DNA of 64,000 nucleotides. It comes from Variovorax paradoxus (GTDB lineage Bacteria > Pseudomonadota > Gammaproteobacteria > Burkholderiales > Burkholderiaceae_C). The stretch's first letter is position 1. Each line of letters opens with the position of its first letter. Where the stretch lies: NCBI RefSeq assembly GCF_009755665.1, contig NZ_CP046622.1, forward strand, positions 2,170,001 through 2,234,000, in the 5' to 3' direction. Below the pieces are notes generated by a model that saw only the letters and a program-made list of their open reading frames with translations, was not told where the DNA came from and ran no database searches. Both the position numbers and the translations under genes were made by a program. Positions 23,837 through 32,603 of this stretch are shown one piece after another.

Positions 23837-24262
23837 ATGCTGACGCTCCCGGCTTGGGCGCAAGTCCTGTGGGCCGCCGTAGTCCCGGCAAGTGCGCAAG
23901 ACACCCGGCCGCACCCGGCCGAGATCGATCCGGCCATGGTCGAATACGGCGCCGCGCGCGAGCGCATCGGCGCGAACCTCGAGGCTGCGCTGGGGCAGTG
24001 CGAGACGCAGGCCGAACCCGCACGAACCGTCTGCGTCAAGGAAGCCCAGGGCCGCGAGAAGGTTGCAACGGCCGAGCTCCACCATCAGCGCAGCCCCAGC
24101 GATGCGAGTGCCCGCCGCCTCGCCGAAACCAGGGTGGCGGTGAACTACGAAGTGGCCAGGGAGAAGTGCAACCAGCGGCAGGGCGGCGACAAGGCCGCAT
24201 GCCTCTCCCGCGCCAGCGAAGAAGAATCGAAGGCGAGGGCGGGCATCCGGACCGGCGGGTAG
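23837..24262 (+). CDS. Periplasmic twin-CX10C paralogue
   Basis: A 141-residue exported protein (signal peptide to about residue 20, VVPASAQ). The mature part has GQCETQAEPARTVCVKEAQG and EKCNQRQGGDKAACLSRASE, both CX10C, aligned with the motifs of the minus-strand neighbour at 23290-23721; ASARRLAETRVAVNYEVARE also matches its NARKVAEAKVEVAYAVAKE. The pair therefore arose by duplication and inversion. The sequence is more acidic and Arg-rich than its Lys-rich paralogue. Function unknown; a role as a periplasmic stress protein or chaperone is possible but unsupported. Confidence 0.78.
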   Translation: MLTLPAWAQVLWAAVVPASAQDTRPHPAEIDPAMVEYGAARERIGANLEAALGQCETQAEPARTVCVKEAQGREKVATAELHHQRSPSDASARRLAETRVAVNYEVAREKCNQRQGGDKAACLSRASEEESKARAGIRTGG

Positions 24263-24277
24263 CGGCGCGCCCAGTGC

Positions 24278-26059
24278 TCAGGCCGTTGCGCTGGCCCAGT
24301 ATTCCCGCGCGGCGGCCTTGATGGTGCGCATCGCCTCAGGGTCGCCATGCCAAAGGGCCGAGAGGTAGGCCTTGCCCTGCGCAAGCGACACATCGGGCGG
24401 CAGCGGCGGCACGGCGGCATCGGTGACCATTTCAAGCAGCATGGGGCGGTCGGCTGAAAAGGCGGCGTCCCATGCGGGCCCGATCGCTTCGGGCGTGTCG
24501 ACGCGCAAGGCGCCAAGGCCCAGCATTTCTGCGAAGCGCGCATACGGAAAATCAGGCAGCACCTGCGAGGCCTCGAACTTCGGATCGCCGCCGAGCACGC
24601 GCTGCTCCCAGGTCACGAGGTTGAGGTCGCGGTTGTTGAGCACCATCACCACCAGGCGCGGGTCGGCCCAGTCGCGCCACATGCGCGCGAGGGTGATGAG
24701 CGCGTTCAGGCCGTTCATCTGCATGGCGCCGTCGCCCAGCATCGCGACCACGGGCCGGTCCGGGTGGGCCAGCTTGGCAGCAATGGCGTAGGGAACGGCG
24801 GGGCCCATGGTGGCCAGGCCGCCGGAGAGACTGGCCTTCATGCCGCGGCGCAGCTTGACGTCGCGGGCATACCAGTTGGCAGCCGTGCCGCTGTCGCACG
24901 TCAGCACCGCCTGTTCGGGCAGCCGCGGGGAGAGTTCCCAGAACACGCGCTGCGGGTTGACCGGCGATGCTTCCACGTGGGCGCGTGCCTCGAGCACCCG
25001 CCACCATTTGGCCACCTCGGCTTCGATGCCGCGGCGCCACGGGCCGTGTTCCTTGTGCTCCAGCAGCGGCAGCAGGGCGGCCAGCGTGGCGCGGCTGTCG
25101 CCGACCAGGCCCAGCTCCGCGGGGTAGCGCAGGCCGATGGCGCGAGGGTCGGTGTCGATCTGCACGCAGCGCGCCCGGCCCTCGGGCGGCAGAAACTCCG
25201 CATACGGAAACGACGAGCCCACCATCAGCAGCGTGTCGCAGTCTTCCATCATGCGCGAGCTCGGCCGCGTGCCCAGGACGCCGATGGCGCCGGTCACGAA
25301 GGGGAGGTCGTCCGGCACCGCGGCCTTGCCCAGCAAAGCCTTGGCAACGCCCGCGCCAAGCCGTTCGGCCACGTGGATCAATTCGTCGGTGGCGTGCAGG
25401 GCACCCGCACCCGCGAGGATGGCGACCTTGCTTCCGGCATTGATGATTTCCGCCGCGCGCTGCAACGCGGGCAACTCGGGCACCACCGCGGTGGCGGTGA
25501 CGCCAATGCCGCTGTGAACGGTGCCGTGCTCGCGTGGCGGCACCGGCACGGCGGGCAGGTCCTGCACGTCGTTGGGAAAGATCACGCAGGTCACGGCGCG
25601 GCGGTCGCGTGCGATGCGCATCGCGCGGTCGATTAGGTGGCGGGCCTGCTCCGCACTGGAGGCCATCTGCACGAACTCATGCGCCACGTCCTTGAACAGG
25701 GAGACAAGGTCCACCTCCTGCTGGTAGTCGCCACCCAGGGCGCTGCGTTTCTGCTGGCCGACGATGGCGACCACGGGCTGGTGGTCCAGCTTCGCGTCGT
25801 AGAGGCCGTTCAGGAGGTGGATTGCGCCGGGGCCCGATGTGGCCAGGCACACCCCCACCTCGCCCGAGAACTTGGCGTGCGCGCAGGCCATGAAGGCGGC
25901 CAGCTCCTCATGGCGGCTTTGAACGAATTCGATGGAGCCGTCGGCGCGGTCGAGCGCGCCCATCAGGCCGTTGATGCCGTCACCGGGGTAGCCGTAAATG
26001 CGCCGCACGCCCCAGTCGTACAGGCGTTGCACCACGAAATCGCTGACTGTCTGCTTCAT
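24278..26059 (-). CDS. Thiamine-pyrophosphate enzyme, pyruvate oxidase (PoxB)-like
   Basis: A 593-residue enzyme with the three-domain acetolactate-synthase/pyruvate-oxidase architecture. The N-terminal Pyr domain has the catalytic Glu in FVQSRHEELAAFMACAHAKF, the middle domain has LAGAGALHATDELIHVAERL, and the C-terminal PP domain has the TPP-Mg motif VAMLGDGAMQMNGLNALITL ending in VLNNRDLN. Such enzymes decarboxylate pyruvate or other 2-oxo acids, and PoxB types make acetate and feed the quinone pool. Specificity is inferred. The neighbourhood of stress-type genes fits a stationary-phase role. The ATG at 26059 starts the Pyr domain; the open frame upstream is rejected. Confidence 0.85.
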   Translation of the reverse strand: MKQTVSDFVVQRLYDWGVRRIYGYPGDGINGLMGALDRADGSIEFVQSRHEELAAFMACAHAKFSGEVGVCLATSGPGAIHLLNGLYDAKLDHQPVVAIVGQQKRSALGGDYQQEVDLVSLFKDVAHEFVQMASSAEQARHLIDRAMRIARDRRAVTCVIFPNDVQDLPAVPVPPREHGTVHSGIGVTATAVVPELPALQRAAEIINAGSKVAILAGAGALHATDELIHVAERLGAGVAKALLGKAAVPDDLPFVTGAIGVLGTRPSSRMMEDCDTLLMVGSSFPYAEFLPPEGRARCVQIDTDPRAIGLRYPAELGLVGDSRATLAALLPLLEHKEHGPWRRGIEAEVAKWWRVLEARAHVEASPVNPQRVFWELSPRLPEQAVLTCDSGTAANWYARDVKLRRGMKASLSGGLATMGPAVPYAIAAKLAHPDRPVVAMLGDGAMQMNGLNALITLARMWRDWADPRLVVMVLNNRDLNLVTWEQRVLGGDPKFEASQVLPDFPYARFAEMLGLGALRVDTPEAIGPAWDAAFSADRPMLLEMVTDAAVPPLPPDVSLAQGKAYLSALWHGDPEAMRTIKAAAREYWASATA

Positions 26060-26343
26060 TGAAACTCCATGTGCCGGACGCGCCGGCGGTTGCCATCGGT
26101 TGCGGATGAAGCGTCCTTCGGCGGCGAAGGGCGTCCACGTTGCGCGATGTTCCGCGGTCCGCGGACGGCGGGTGTCGTGCGATCCGCCCCAGGAGGCGTC
26201 GGCGCAATCCCACAGCGCGAGAGTGCCCCGCAGCGTTGCGCCGCCGCCAGACTGCTCCCACGCGCAGGTCCTGCGTCCTCCGACCCACGGGGCGGGGGGC
26301 AGGCGCAGGATGCAAGGCATCTTCACCATTTCAGGAGAAAGCA

Positions 26344-26658
26344 ATGCCAAGAGGTGACAAGTCGTCCTACACGGACAAGCAGAAACGCAAGGCCGAACAC
26401 ATCGAGGAAAGCTACGAGCACCGCGGTGTCGGCAAGGCCGAAGCCGAAAAGCGCGCTTGGGCCACCGTCAACGCAGAGACCGGCGGCGGCAAGAAGAGCG
26501 GCAGCGGCCGCGGCAAGGCCGAGAATCACGCGCCATCTCGCAAGGGCGGCCACAAGGGCGGCGCCGCCGCGGCATCGCGCACTGCCGCCGAACGTTCCGC
26601 ATCCGCCAAGAAGGCCGCCGCGACGCGTAAGCGCAATGCTGAGCACCGCAGCGGCTGA
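26344..26658 (+). CDS. Small basic ChaB/'plasmid stabilization'-type protein
   Basis: A 104-residue, very basic, low-complexity protein. The N-terminal KQKRKAEHIEESYEHRGVGK, then AEAEKRAWATVN, resembles proteins annotated as plasmid stabilization or ChaB-like. The C-terminal half is Gly/Lys/Ala-rich (GGGKKSGSGRGKAENHAPSR, KKAAATRKRNAEHRSG) and looks histone-like, perhaps DNA-binding. There is no partner gene of a toxin-antitoxin type. TTCAGGAGAAAGCA precedes the ATG at 26344. It sits 24 bp before the CBS-domain gene. The gap 26060-26343 upstream holds nothing else that I recognise. Confidence 0.72.
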   Translation: MPRGDKSSYTDKQKRKAEHIEESYEHRGVGKAEAEKRAWATVNAETGGGKKSGSGRGKAENHAPSRKGGHKGGAAAASRTAAERSASAKKAAATRKRNAEHRSG

Positions 26659-26682
26659 CCCCGGCAATCAAGGAGATCCGCA

Positions 26683-27156
26683 ATGACTCGAGTTTCTGAA
26701 TTGATGACTCGCGGCGTACGAACCCTCGCGCCCGCGGACCCGGTGGCGCTGGCCGCCCAGGCAATGGACGAGCTGGACATCGGCGCCATTCCGGTGTGCG
26801 ACGGCCAGCGCCTGCTGGGCATGGTGACCGACCGCGACATCGTGCTGCGCGTGGTGGCGCAGAAACGCCCGCTCGACACTTCGCTGTCGGAGGTGATGAC
26901 GAAGGACGTCAAGTGGTGCACCGAAACCGACAACGTCGAAACGGTGATGAATGAAATGGCCGGCTACCAGGTACGCCGCATGCCGGTGGTCGACCGCGAC
27001 CGGCGGCTCGTGGGCATGCTGTCGCTCGGCGACACGGCCGCCAAGGGCGACATCGGCAAGGCGGGCGACACGCTCAACATCATTTCGCAGCCGGCCGAGC
27101 CGGACCGCTCGAAGCAGTCCGCCGCAAGCGGGCCCAGCGGCGGCGGCGCGTCTTGA
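26683..27156 (+). CDS. CBS-domain-pair protein
   Basis: A 157-residue cytoplasmic protein consisting of two CBS repeats. Repeat 1 is VSELMTRGVRTLAPADPVAL with IPVCDGQRLLGMVTDRDIVL. Repeat 2 is EVMTKDVKWCTETDNVETVM with RRMPVVDRDRRLVGMLSLGD. CBS pairs bind adenine nucleotides and act as energy or stress sensors. Stand-alone members of this type are usual in stress regulons. The last 25 residues are Ser/Gly-rich. CAAGGAGATCCGC precedes the ATG at 26683, and the basic small protein is just upstream, so the two are probably co-transcribed. Confidence 0.9.
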   Translation: MTRVSELMTRGVRTLAPADPVALAAQAMDELDIGAIPVCDGQRLLGMVTDRDIVLRVVAQKRPLDTSLSEVMTKDVKWCTETDNVETVMNEMAGYQVRRMPVVDRDRRLVGMLSLGDTAAKGDIGKAGDTLNIISQPAEPDRSKQSAASGPSGGGAS

Positions 27157-27175
27157 GTTCCTGGTGCCGGCCGGC

Positions 27176-27782
27176 TCAGCGCCTTGCAGGCAGGCGGATG
27201 CGCGGGCCGGGCGTGGTGCGAACCAGCAGCGCTTCTTCCGCCTGGCGCAAGAATCGTTCGTTGCGCTCGGGCGTTTGCGAAGCCACGCAATCGCGCGGGG
27301 CAATGGCTTCCAGGTCGCGCATGCCCGCATCGGCCAGCGTGGCCCAGATGCACTGGTCGCTGGCCACGCCCGTCACGATCAGCCGGCTTGCCTTCAGGTA
27401 GGCGAGCAGCAGCTCGAGCGGGGTCGCGAAGAAGGCGGACTGCTTGGGTTTGAGCACAAAGTAGTCTTTCTCGCCCGGCAGTAGCGCTGAAGTGATCTCG
27501 GCGCCGGCGCCACCGGAGGCGAGGGACATCTCCACCAGCTTTGGAAAGTCGGAGCGCCAGCGTCCGCGGTTGTCGTTGACGTAGATGGTGGGCACCCCGG
27601 CGCGGGTGCATCGCGCCTTCAGGGCCGCAATGCGTCCGGCAATGGCATGCGCACCGGGCAATAATTTTTCCGCATCGGGAAAATCCCAGCAGCTGATCAT
27701 GTCGATGATCAGCAAGGCGGTGTGGCCGGCGGCGGGCGTGGGGGGCGAGGGCAGGGGGCGGGGAGGAAGAAGATGAGGCCAT
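27176..27782 (-). CDS. Isochorismatase-family hydrolase, start unresolved (possible frameshift in a C tract)
   Basis: The catalytic domain is complete: Asp in HTALLIIDMISCWDF, Lys in FVLKPKQSAFFATP and Cys in VTGVASDQCIWATLADAG, the Asp-Lys-Cys triad of cysteine hydrolases such as nicotinamidase and isochorismatase. However, the domain frame has no ATG, GTG or TTG in the 90 bp before the first strand; the frame simply stays open far upstream. An ATG at 27782 starts a different frame (MASSSSSPPPALAPH) and would join the domain frame by a one-base shift in the run of C blocks at about 27730-27760. I give 27782 as the likely original start. Substrate unknown. Confidence 0.68.
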
Positions 27783-28049
27783 GGGCCGGCAAAGCTCCAG
27801 TCAGTCCAGTCAGCGCAGGCCTCACGATTCCCAAAGCGCCTGGCCGGGCCCGTAGGAAAGCTGCGCGTGGCCGCGAAAGCCGCCGCCGAGTCCTCTGGTG
27901 CCTGGGCGGCGCGTAGGAGGCCTCTTTCACAACGACGCGCGTTATCCCGCTCTGCCGGAGCGCGAGGTGTTCGACCATGGGCGGGAGCTGTCGAAATGCA
28001 CGGTTCGCCGCCGTGCGCCCCCGCCAATCGTTCACAAGGAGTCATTCCG

Positions 28050-28865
28050 ATGAACACTTCCCCGATGAGTACTTCCGGTTTCACCCGGCCCTTCGCCATC
28101 GTGACGGGCGCTTCGTCCGGCATAGGGCTGGAGCTGGCGCGCTGCTGCGCCAATGAGGGCTTCGATCTGTTGATTGCGGCCGATGAGCCCGAGATCGAGG
28201 ACGCCGCGGTTCAATTGCGCGGCCTGGGCGTGGAGGTGCAGCCCGTGCTTGCCGACCTTTCCACCACAGAGGGGGTCGACCGCCTGCTGGCGGCCGCTGG
28301 CCAGCGCCCGGTCAACGCGCTTCTCGCCAATGCCGGGCGCGGTCTCGGCCACGCCTTTCTCGACCAGAACTTTGCAGACGCGCGGCACGTGCTCGACACC
28401 AACATCACCGGCACGGTGTATCTGATCCATGCCATAGGCGGCGCAATGCGCGCGCGCGGGCAGGGGCGCATTCTGATCACCGGCTCCATTGCGGGCTTCA
28501 TGCCCGGCAGCTTCCAGGCGGTGTACAACGGCACCAAGGCCTTCCTGGATTCTTTCTCCTTTGCGCTGCGCGAAGAGCTGAAGGATAGCGGCGTGACGGT
28601 GAGCTGCCTGATGCCGGGGCCGACCGACACCGAGTTTTTCGACCGCGCCGACATGCTCGACACCAAGGTGGGCCAGGACGACAAGAAGGCCGACCCGGCC
28701 AAGGTGGCGAAGATCGGCTTCGAAGCCATGATGAATGGCGAAGGCGACGTGGTCGCGGGCTGGAAGAACAAGCTCCAGGTCGCTGTTGCCAACGTCACGC
28801 CATCGGCGTTGCTGGCCAAGCAGCACCGCAGGATGGCCGAACCCGGAACGGCGGACCCACGCTAG
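28050..28865 (+). CDS. Short-chain dehydrogenase/reductase (SDR)
   Basis: A 271-residue classical SDR. The nucleotide-binding motif is TGASSGIG (in FAIVTGASSGIGLELAR). NAG follows in LLANAGRG, the catalytic Ser is in LITGSIAGFMPG and the YxxxK pair is in YNGTKAF. The long C-terminal extension (KKADPAKVAKIGFEAMMNGE) resembles the DltE/YqjQ-type SDRs often found in stress clusters. Cofactor preference and substrate are not evident. CAAGGAGTCATTCCG precedes the ATG at 28050. DUF3182 and alpha/beta hydrolase genes follow closely. Confidence 0.9.
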   Translation: MNTSPMSTSGFTRPFAIVTGASSGIGLELARCCANEGFDLLIAADEPEIEDAAVQLRGLGVEVQPVLADLSTTEGVDRLLAAAGQRPVNALLANAGRGLGHAFLDQNFADARHVLDTNITGTVYLIHAIGGAMRARGQGRILITGSIAGFMPGSFQAVYNGTKAFLDSFSFALREELKDSGVTVSCLMPGPTDTEFFDRADMLDTKVGQDDKKADPAKVAKIGFEAMMNGEGDVVAGWKNKLQVAVANVTPSALLAKQHRRMAEPGTADPR

Positions 28866-28881
28866 GCCGGGAGCGCGTGCC

Positions 28882-30054
28882 ATGGACACTTCTTTCAGCT
28901 CGGGAGTCGCCCTCGTGGACACCGTCCTCAAGAGCACCGGCGGCAGCGTGGTGGTGTGGAGCGCCGATCCGCAGGCCTACGGCAGCGAACACGAACGCGC
29001 CACGCGCAGCAACTTTGCCGAGCGCCTTGCGGCGCTGAAGCAGTTTCGCTTTGCCGGCGAATACGACGCCTCGCGGGCGCACGAGAACACGCCGCTGTAC
29101 TTTGTGCCGAGCGACACCGTGCCCAGCACGCAGCTGGCGCGTTCGCTCGGCATCTCGACGCTGCATGACCTGTTCGGGGGCGTGGTTCCGTACCCTTTCG
29201 TGGCCACCAAGGCCATCACGCATCCGCTGGTCGGACGGGCCGCCGCCTGTCCTGAAGGGTGGGCGTCCGCATTTGCGGCCGACATTTCGCATGCGGCGCT
29301 CGACGGGTTCTCGGCCTTCTCCGCCGAGGATGCGCGATGGGCCGGGCGCCGCCTGCTCGAAAACGGCCCGGTGCGGGTGAAGCCGGTGTGCGCCACCGGC
29401 GGGCGGGGCCAGACCATGGTCACCGACGCCGATGCGCTGGACCGCAGCCTGGCCGCAATGGACGAGAGCGAGATTGCGCTGCACGGCGTGGTGATCGAAG
29501 AGAACCTGGAGCGGCCCGACACCTTCAGCGTGGGGCAGGTGATGGTCGACCACATGATCGTGAGCTACTTCGGCCGCCAGCGCATGACGACCGACAACGC
29601 GGGCCAGAGCGTGTACGGTGGTTCCGACCTGACGCTGGTGCGCGGCAACTTCGACGCGCTGCTTGCCAAGACCAGCCCGAGCCCGGCGCTGTGCCTCGCC
29701 ATCGAACAGGCGCGGCGGTACCACCAGGCGGTGATCGACTGCTTTCCCGGCTTTCTTGCGTCGCGCGTGAACTACGACGTGGCGCAGGGCGTGGGTGCGG
29801 GTGGTGCATGGCGCTCGGGCGTGCTGGAGCAGTCGTGGCGCGTGGGGGGCGCAACCGGCGCCGAGATGATGGCGCTCGAGAGCTTCTGGCGCGACCCGGC
29901 GCTGGAGCGCCTGCGCGTCTCCTGCTTCGAGACCTATGGCGCGGCGGCGCCCATTCCGGCGAAGGCGGCGGTGCACTACCGCGGCATCGACAATCGGATG
30001 GGGCCCCTGACCAAGTACGCATTGATCCAACCGTATGCCAGCGACACGACATAA
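28882..30054 (+). CDS. DUF3182 family protein (ATP-grasp-like)
   Basis: A 390-residue cytoplasmic protein matching DUF3182. It includes RVKPVCATGGRGQTMVTDAD, in the place of an ATP-grasp lysine/glycine loop, and GVVIEENLERPDTFSVGQVM, in the position of the acidic metal-binding strand. GGSDLTLVRGNFDALL and GFLASRVNYDVAQG follow. The biochemical role of DUF3182 is not known to me; an ATP-dependent ligase-like fold is an inference. It is 16 bp after the SDR gene and overlaps the hydrolase gene by 20 bp, so the three form an operon. Confidence 0.8.
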   Translation: MDTSFSSGVALVDTVLKSTGGSVVVWSADPQAYGSEHERATRSNFAERLAALKQFRFAGEYDASRAHENTPLYFVPSDTVPSTQLARSLGISTLHDLFGGVVPYPFVATKAITHPLVGRAAACPEGWASAFAADISHAALDGFSAFSAEDARWAGRRLLENGPVRVKPVCATGGRGQTMVTDADALDRSLAAMDESEIALHGVVIEENLERPDTFSVGQVMVDHMIVSYFGRQRMTTDNAGQSVYGGSDLTLVRGNFDALLAKTSPSPALCLAIEQARRYHQAVIDCFPGFLASRVNYDVAQGVGAGGAWRSGVLEQSWRVGGATGAEMMALESFWRDPALERLRVSCFETYGAAAPIPAKAAVHYRGIDNRMGPLTKYALIQPYASDTT

Positions 30055-30814
30055 CGTCATCGATATTCCCGTAGACGGCCAGCACATTGCCGGAACGCTG
30101 GTCGCCGCTTCGACGATGGTGCCCGGTGTCCTGCTCGTGCACGGCTGGGATGGCAGCCAGGAGCAATACATTGCGCGCGCGCACGACATTGCCGCGCTCG
30201 GCTGCGTATGCCTCACCTTCGACCTGCGCGGCCACGCGCGCCATGCGGCGCTGCGCAAGGAAGTCACGCGGGAAGACAACCTGCGCGACGTGCTCGCGGC
30301 CTACGACACGCTGGTGAGCCACCCCACGGTCGATCCGAACGCGATTGCCATCGTCGGCAGCAGCTACGGCGGGTACCTGGCGGCGCTGGTCAGTGCCATG
30401 CGCCCGGTGCGCTGGCTCGCACTGCGCGCGCCGGCGCTTTACCGCGACCGCGAATGGCTGGCGCCCAAGGGCCAACTGAGCAGGTCCGACCTGGTGGCCT
30501 ACCGCCGCACCCTGGTGGGCCCGCGCGACAACCGCGCGCTGGCCGCCTGCGAAGCCTTCACCGGCGACGTGCTGATCGTCGAATCGGAGCACGACCAGAT
30601 CGTGCCGCACCCGGTCATCGAGAACTATCTGGGCGCGTTCAAGCGCGTTCGTTCCGCCACCTACCGCGTCATTTCGGGCGCCGACCACGCCTTGTCGAAG
30701 CAGTCGTCCCGCCAAGCCTATGGGCAGCTCCTGGTGTCCTGGATGACGGAAATGACACTCGGCGCCAGGGCCACCGGCGCCATGACGCGGGCCGTTTCCG
30801 AAAGCCCCGCATAG
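30035..30814 (+). CDS. Alpha/beta hydrolase
   Basis: A 259-residue hydrolase. The oxyanion region is GVLLVHGWDGSQEQYIA, the nucleophile elbow GSSYGGY is at about residue 108, the acid is in VLIVESEHDQIVPHPV and the catalytic His is in VISGADHALSKQS. It is close to dienelactone hydrolase and acylaminoacyl-peptidase-like esterases. There is no signal peptide. It starts 20 bp inside the DUF3182 gene, so translational coupling is likely. Substrate unknown. Confidence 0.87.
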   Translation: MPATRHNVIDIPVDGQHIAGTLVAASTMVPGVLLVHGWDGSQEQYIARAHDIAALGCVCLTFDLRGHARHAALRKEVTREDNLRDVLAAYDTLVSHPTVDPNAIAIVGSSYGGYLAALVSAMRPVRWLALRAPALYRDREWLAPKGQLSRSDLVAYRRTLVGPRDNRALAACEAFTGDVLIVESEHDQIVPHPVIENYLGAFKRVRSATYRVISGADHALSKQSSRQAYGQLLVSWMTEMTLGARATGAMTRAVSESPA

Positions 30815-30824
30815 AGGTTTCCAC

Positions 30825-31307
30825 ATGAACACAAGCAAACGACTTGCGCCGGTGCTACGAACCGGCCTGATCGCCGGAACATTGGCCAGCTTTGCCTCGA
30901 CGGCCGCGCTCATGCTGTGCGGCCGGCGCGAGGCCGGCAGCGCGGTCGCGCCGACCAACGCCACCAGCCATTGGCTATGGGGCGAGCAGGCGCTGCAGGT
31001 CTACCGGCCCACGCTGCGGCACACGGCCCTGGGCTATGCCACCCACCATGCGAGCGCGATTTTCTGGGCGCTGCTCTACGCCTGGCTGCATACCGAGCGG
31101 CGCCCGCCGCAATCGGTGCCTGCCGCGCTCGCCAGTGCCGGCGCCGCAACGGCGGTGGCCTGCACGATCGACTACACGATCACGCCGCGCCGGCTCACGC
31201 CGGGTTTCGAGCATCATCTTTCCAAAGGCTCCATGGCCGTGGTCTACGGCTTCTTCGCCCTGGGCATGGCGGCCGGATGCCTGCTCGCGCAGCGCGGGCG
31301 CGAGTAG
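30825..31307 (+). CDS. Hypothetical integral membrane protein, 160 aa
   Basis: Family not recognised. Four hydrophobic segments: LIAGTLASFASTAALMLCG (about residues 13-31), HHASAIFWALLYAWLH (about 72-88), AALASAGAATAVACTIDYTI (about 97-117) and AVVYGFFALGMAAGCLLA (about 137-155). A conserved-looking HxxS pattern (YATHHAS) sits at the start of the second. It is probably an inner-membrane protein. It starts 10 bp after the hydrolase gene, so it is part of the same transcription unit. Confidence 0.7.
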   Translation: MNTSKRLAPVLRTGLIAGTLASFASTAALMLCGRREAGSAVAPTNATSHWLWGEQALQVYRPTLRHTALGYATHHASAIFWALLYAWLHTERRPPQSVPAALASAGAATAVACTIDYTITPRRLTPGFEHHLSKGSMAVVYGFFALGMAAGCLLAQRGRE

Positions 31308-31404
31308 TGGGCGCTGCTACGCGCACACAGGCAGCTTTCCTACGCCGCGGTGTTTCGAGTCCCCCCATCGTTCAGCTTCCACCAACCTTATTCGGAGCCC
31401 CACG

Positions 31405-31902
31405 ATGCCCACCTCTACCAAGCGAGCAGCACCCGATGCATGCAGCCTTCTCGATTCCGACCACCGCAACGTCAAGAAGTTGTTCAAGGAGTACGAGGAA
31501 CTGACCCATTCGCGAGCTGCCAGCGCGCAGCAGAAGAAGCGCGAACTCGCGACCCAGATCTGCACCGAACTGACGGTGCATGCGCAAATCGAGGAAGAAA
31601 TCTTCTACCCCGCGCTGCGCGAGGCGCTCAGCGAAACCGATCTCCTGGACGAAGCCGAGGTCGAGCATGCCAGTGCCAAGGAACTGATCGCACAGATCGA
31701 ATCCGCTACCGACGTGGACGAAAAATTCGACGCCAAGGTCATCGTGCTGGGTGAATACATCGACCATCACGTGAAGGAAGAGCGCAACGAGATCTTCGTC
31801 AAGGCGCGCGCCGCCAAGGGGCTCGACCTGATGGCCATGCGCGAGCAGCTCGCGGCCCGCAAGGAAGAGCTGATGGAAGAACTCACCGGCGTGGCCGCCT
31901 GA
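31405..31902 (+). CDS. Hemerythrin HHE-domain protein
   Basis: A 165-residue cytoplasmic four-helix protein. The iron-ligand pattern is visible: LLDSDHRNVKKLFKEYE, TVHAQIEEEIFYPALRE, EVEHASAKELI and EYIDHHVKEERNEIF. HHE proteins bind a diiron centre and sense or bind oxygen, nitric oxide or peroxide. A second hemerythrin gene follows 92 bp later after a strong terminator, so the two are likely separate units. The C-terminal residues form a charged helix (EQLAARKEELMEELTG). Confidence 0.9.
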   Translation: MPTSTKRAAPDACSLLDSDHRNVKKLFKEYEELTHSRAASAQQKKRELATQICTELTVHAQIEEEIFYPALREALSETDLLDEAEVEHASAKELIAQIESATDVDEKFDAKVIVLGEYIDHHVKEERNEIFVKARAAKGLDLMAMREQLAARKEELMEELTGVAA

Positions 31903-31937
31903 GCCCGCCTGGGTCTCACGCAGCCTATTCACCCCAC

Positions 31938-31974
31938 GGCACCCGGCCGCCCGCCGGCCGGGTGCCACGCTTTT
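31938..31974 (+). terminator. Intrinsic terminator
   Basis: GGCACCCGGCC pairs perfectly with GGCCGGGTGCC across a 7-base loop and is followed by ACGCTTTT. It lies between the two hemerythrin genes. Confidence 0.78.
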
Positions 31975-31994
31975 CATCGGCCTTGGAGGTCACC

Positions 31995-32585
31995 ATGACA
32001 AATATCGTCTCCCGGCTTTTTCCCACGGCGACCAACATGATTCGCCTGGACCATACGCACGTGCTTTCCACCTTTCACCAGTACAAGGCGAGCGCGCCGA
32101 GCCGCGTGAAAAAGGGACTGGTCAACACCATCTGCACGGCACTCGAAATTCACGCGCAGCTCGAAGAAGAAATCTTCTACCCCGAGATGCGCAAGATCGA
32201 CGATGAACGCATCGCGGAGGCGATCGACGAACACTCCGAAATGCGCCGGCTCATCGGCCTGCTTCGCACCATGGAGCCCGAGGCGCGCGACTATGACGAA
32301 ACCCTGTCGGCGCTCATGCGCGACGTGATGCATCACGTGGCCGACGAGGAAACCATCTTGCTGCCGGCGGCTGAAAAGCACTTGGCGGACAAGCTGGGCG
32401 ACCTGGGCGCGCAAATGACCAAGCGCCGGCTGCAGCTCGCGGGGCCGCGCACGGGCGAAATCGCTCTCGACATGGGGCGCGCCGCCTCGGGCAACACAGC
32501 GGCCATTGCCATGGTCGGGCTGGCCGCGGCGGGGCTTCTGCTGGCACGGCGGTCCGGCCACCTGCGCCGGCATGCACGCGCCTGA
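31995..32585 (+). CDS. Hemerythrin HHE-domain protein with C-terminal hydrophobic tail
   Basis: A 196-residue protein. HHE ligands appear in IRLDHTHVLSTFHQYKAS, EIHAQLEEEIFYPEMRKI, IDEHSEMRRLIGLL and VMHHVADEETILLPAAE. Unlike the first hemerythrin it ends with a hydrophobic helix (NTAAIAMVGLAAAGLLLARR) and a basic tail, so it may be tail-anchored in the inner membrane. It shares EEEIFYPxxR with its neighbour, so the pair are paralogues. CTTGGAGGTCACC precedes the ATG at 31995. Confidence 0.88.
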   Translation: MTNIVSRLFPTATNMIRLDHTHVLSTFHQYKASAPSRVKKGLVNTICTALEIHAQLEEEIFYPEMRKIDDERIAEAIDEHSEMRRLIGLLRTMEPEARDYDETLSALMRDVMHHVADEETILLPAAEKHLADKLGDLGAQMTKRRLQLAGPRTGEIALDMGRAASGNTAAIAMVGLAAAGLLLARRSGHLRRHARA

Positions 32586-32603
32586 CCTGGAGGGGGCGGC
32601 TTC

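Noticed and set aside
26344..27156. Toxin-antitoxin pair ('plasmid stabilization' gene plus neighbour)
   Set aside because: The neighbour is a plain CBS-domain protein, and the basic protein has no antitoxin features beyond its annotation-style resemblance.
27782..28153. N-terminal extension of the isochorismatase-like protein to 28153
   Set aside because: The frame is open, but the translation is Arg/Ala/Pro-rich shadow sequence and would overlap the start and ribosome-binding site of the divergent SDR gene.
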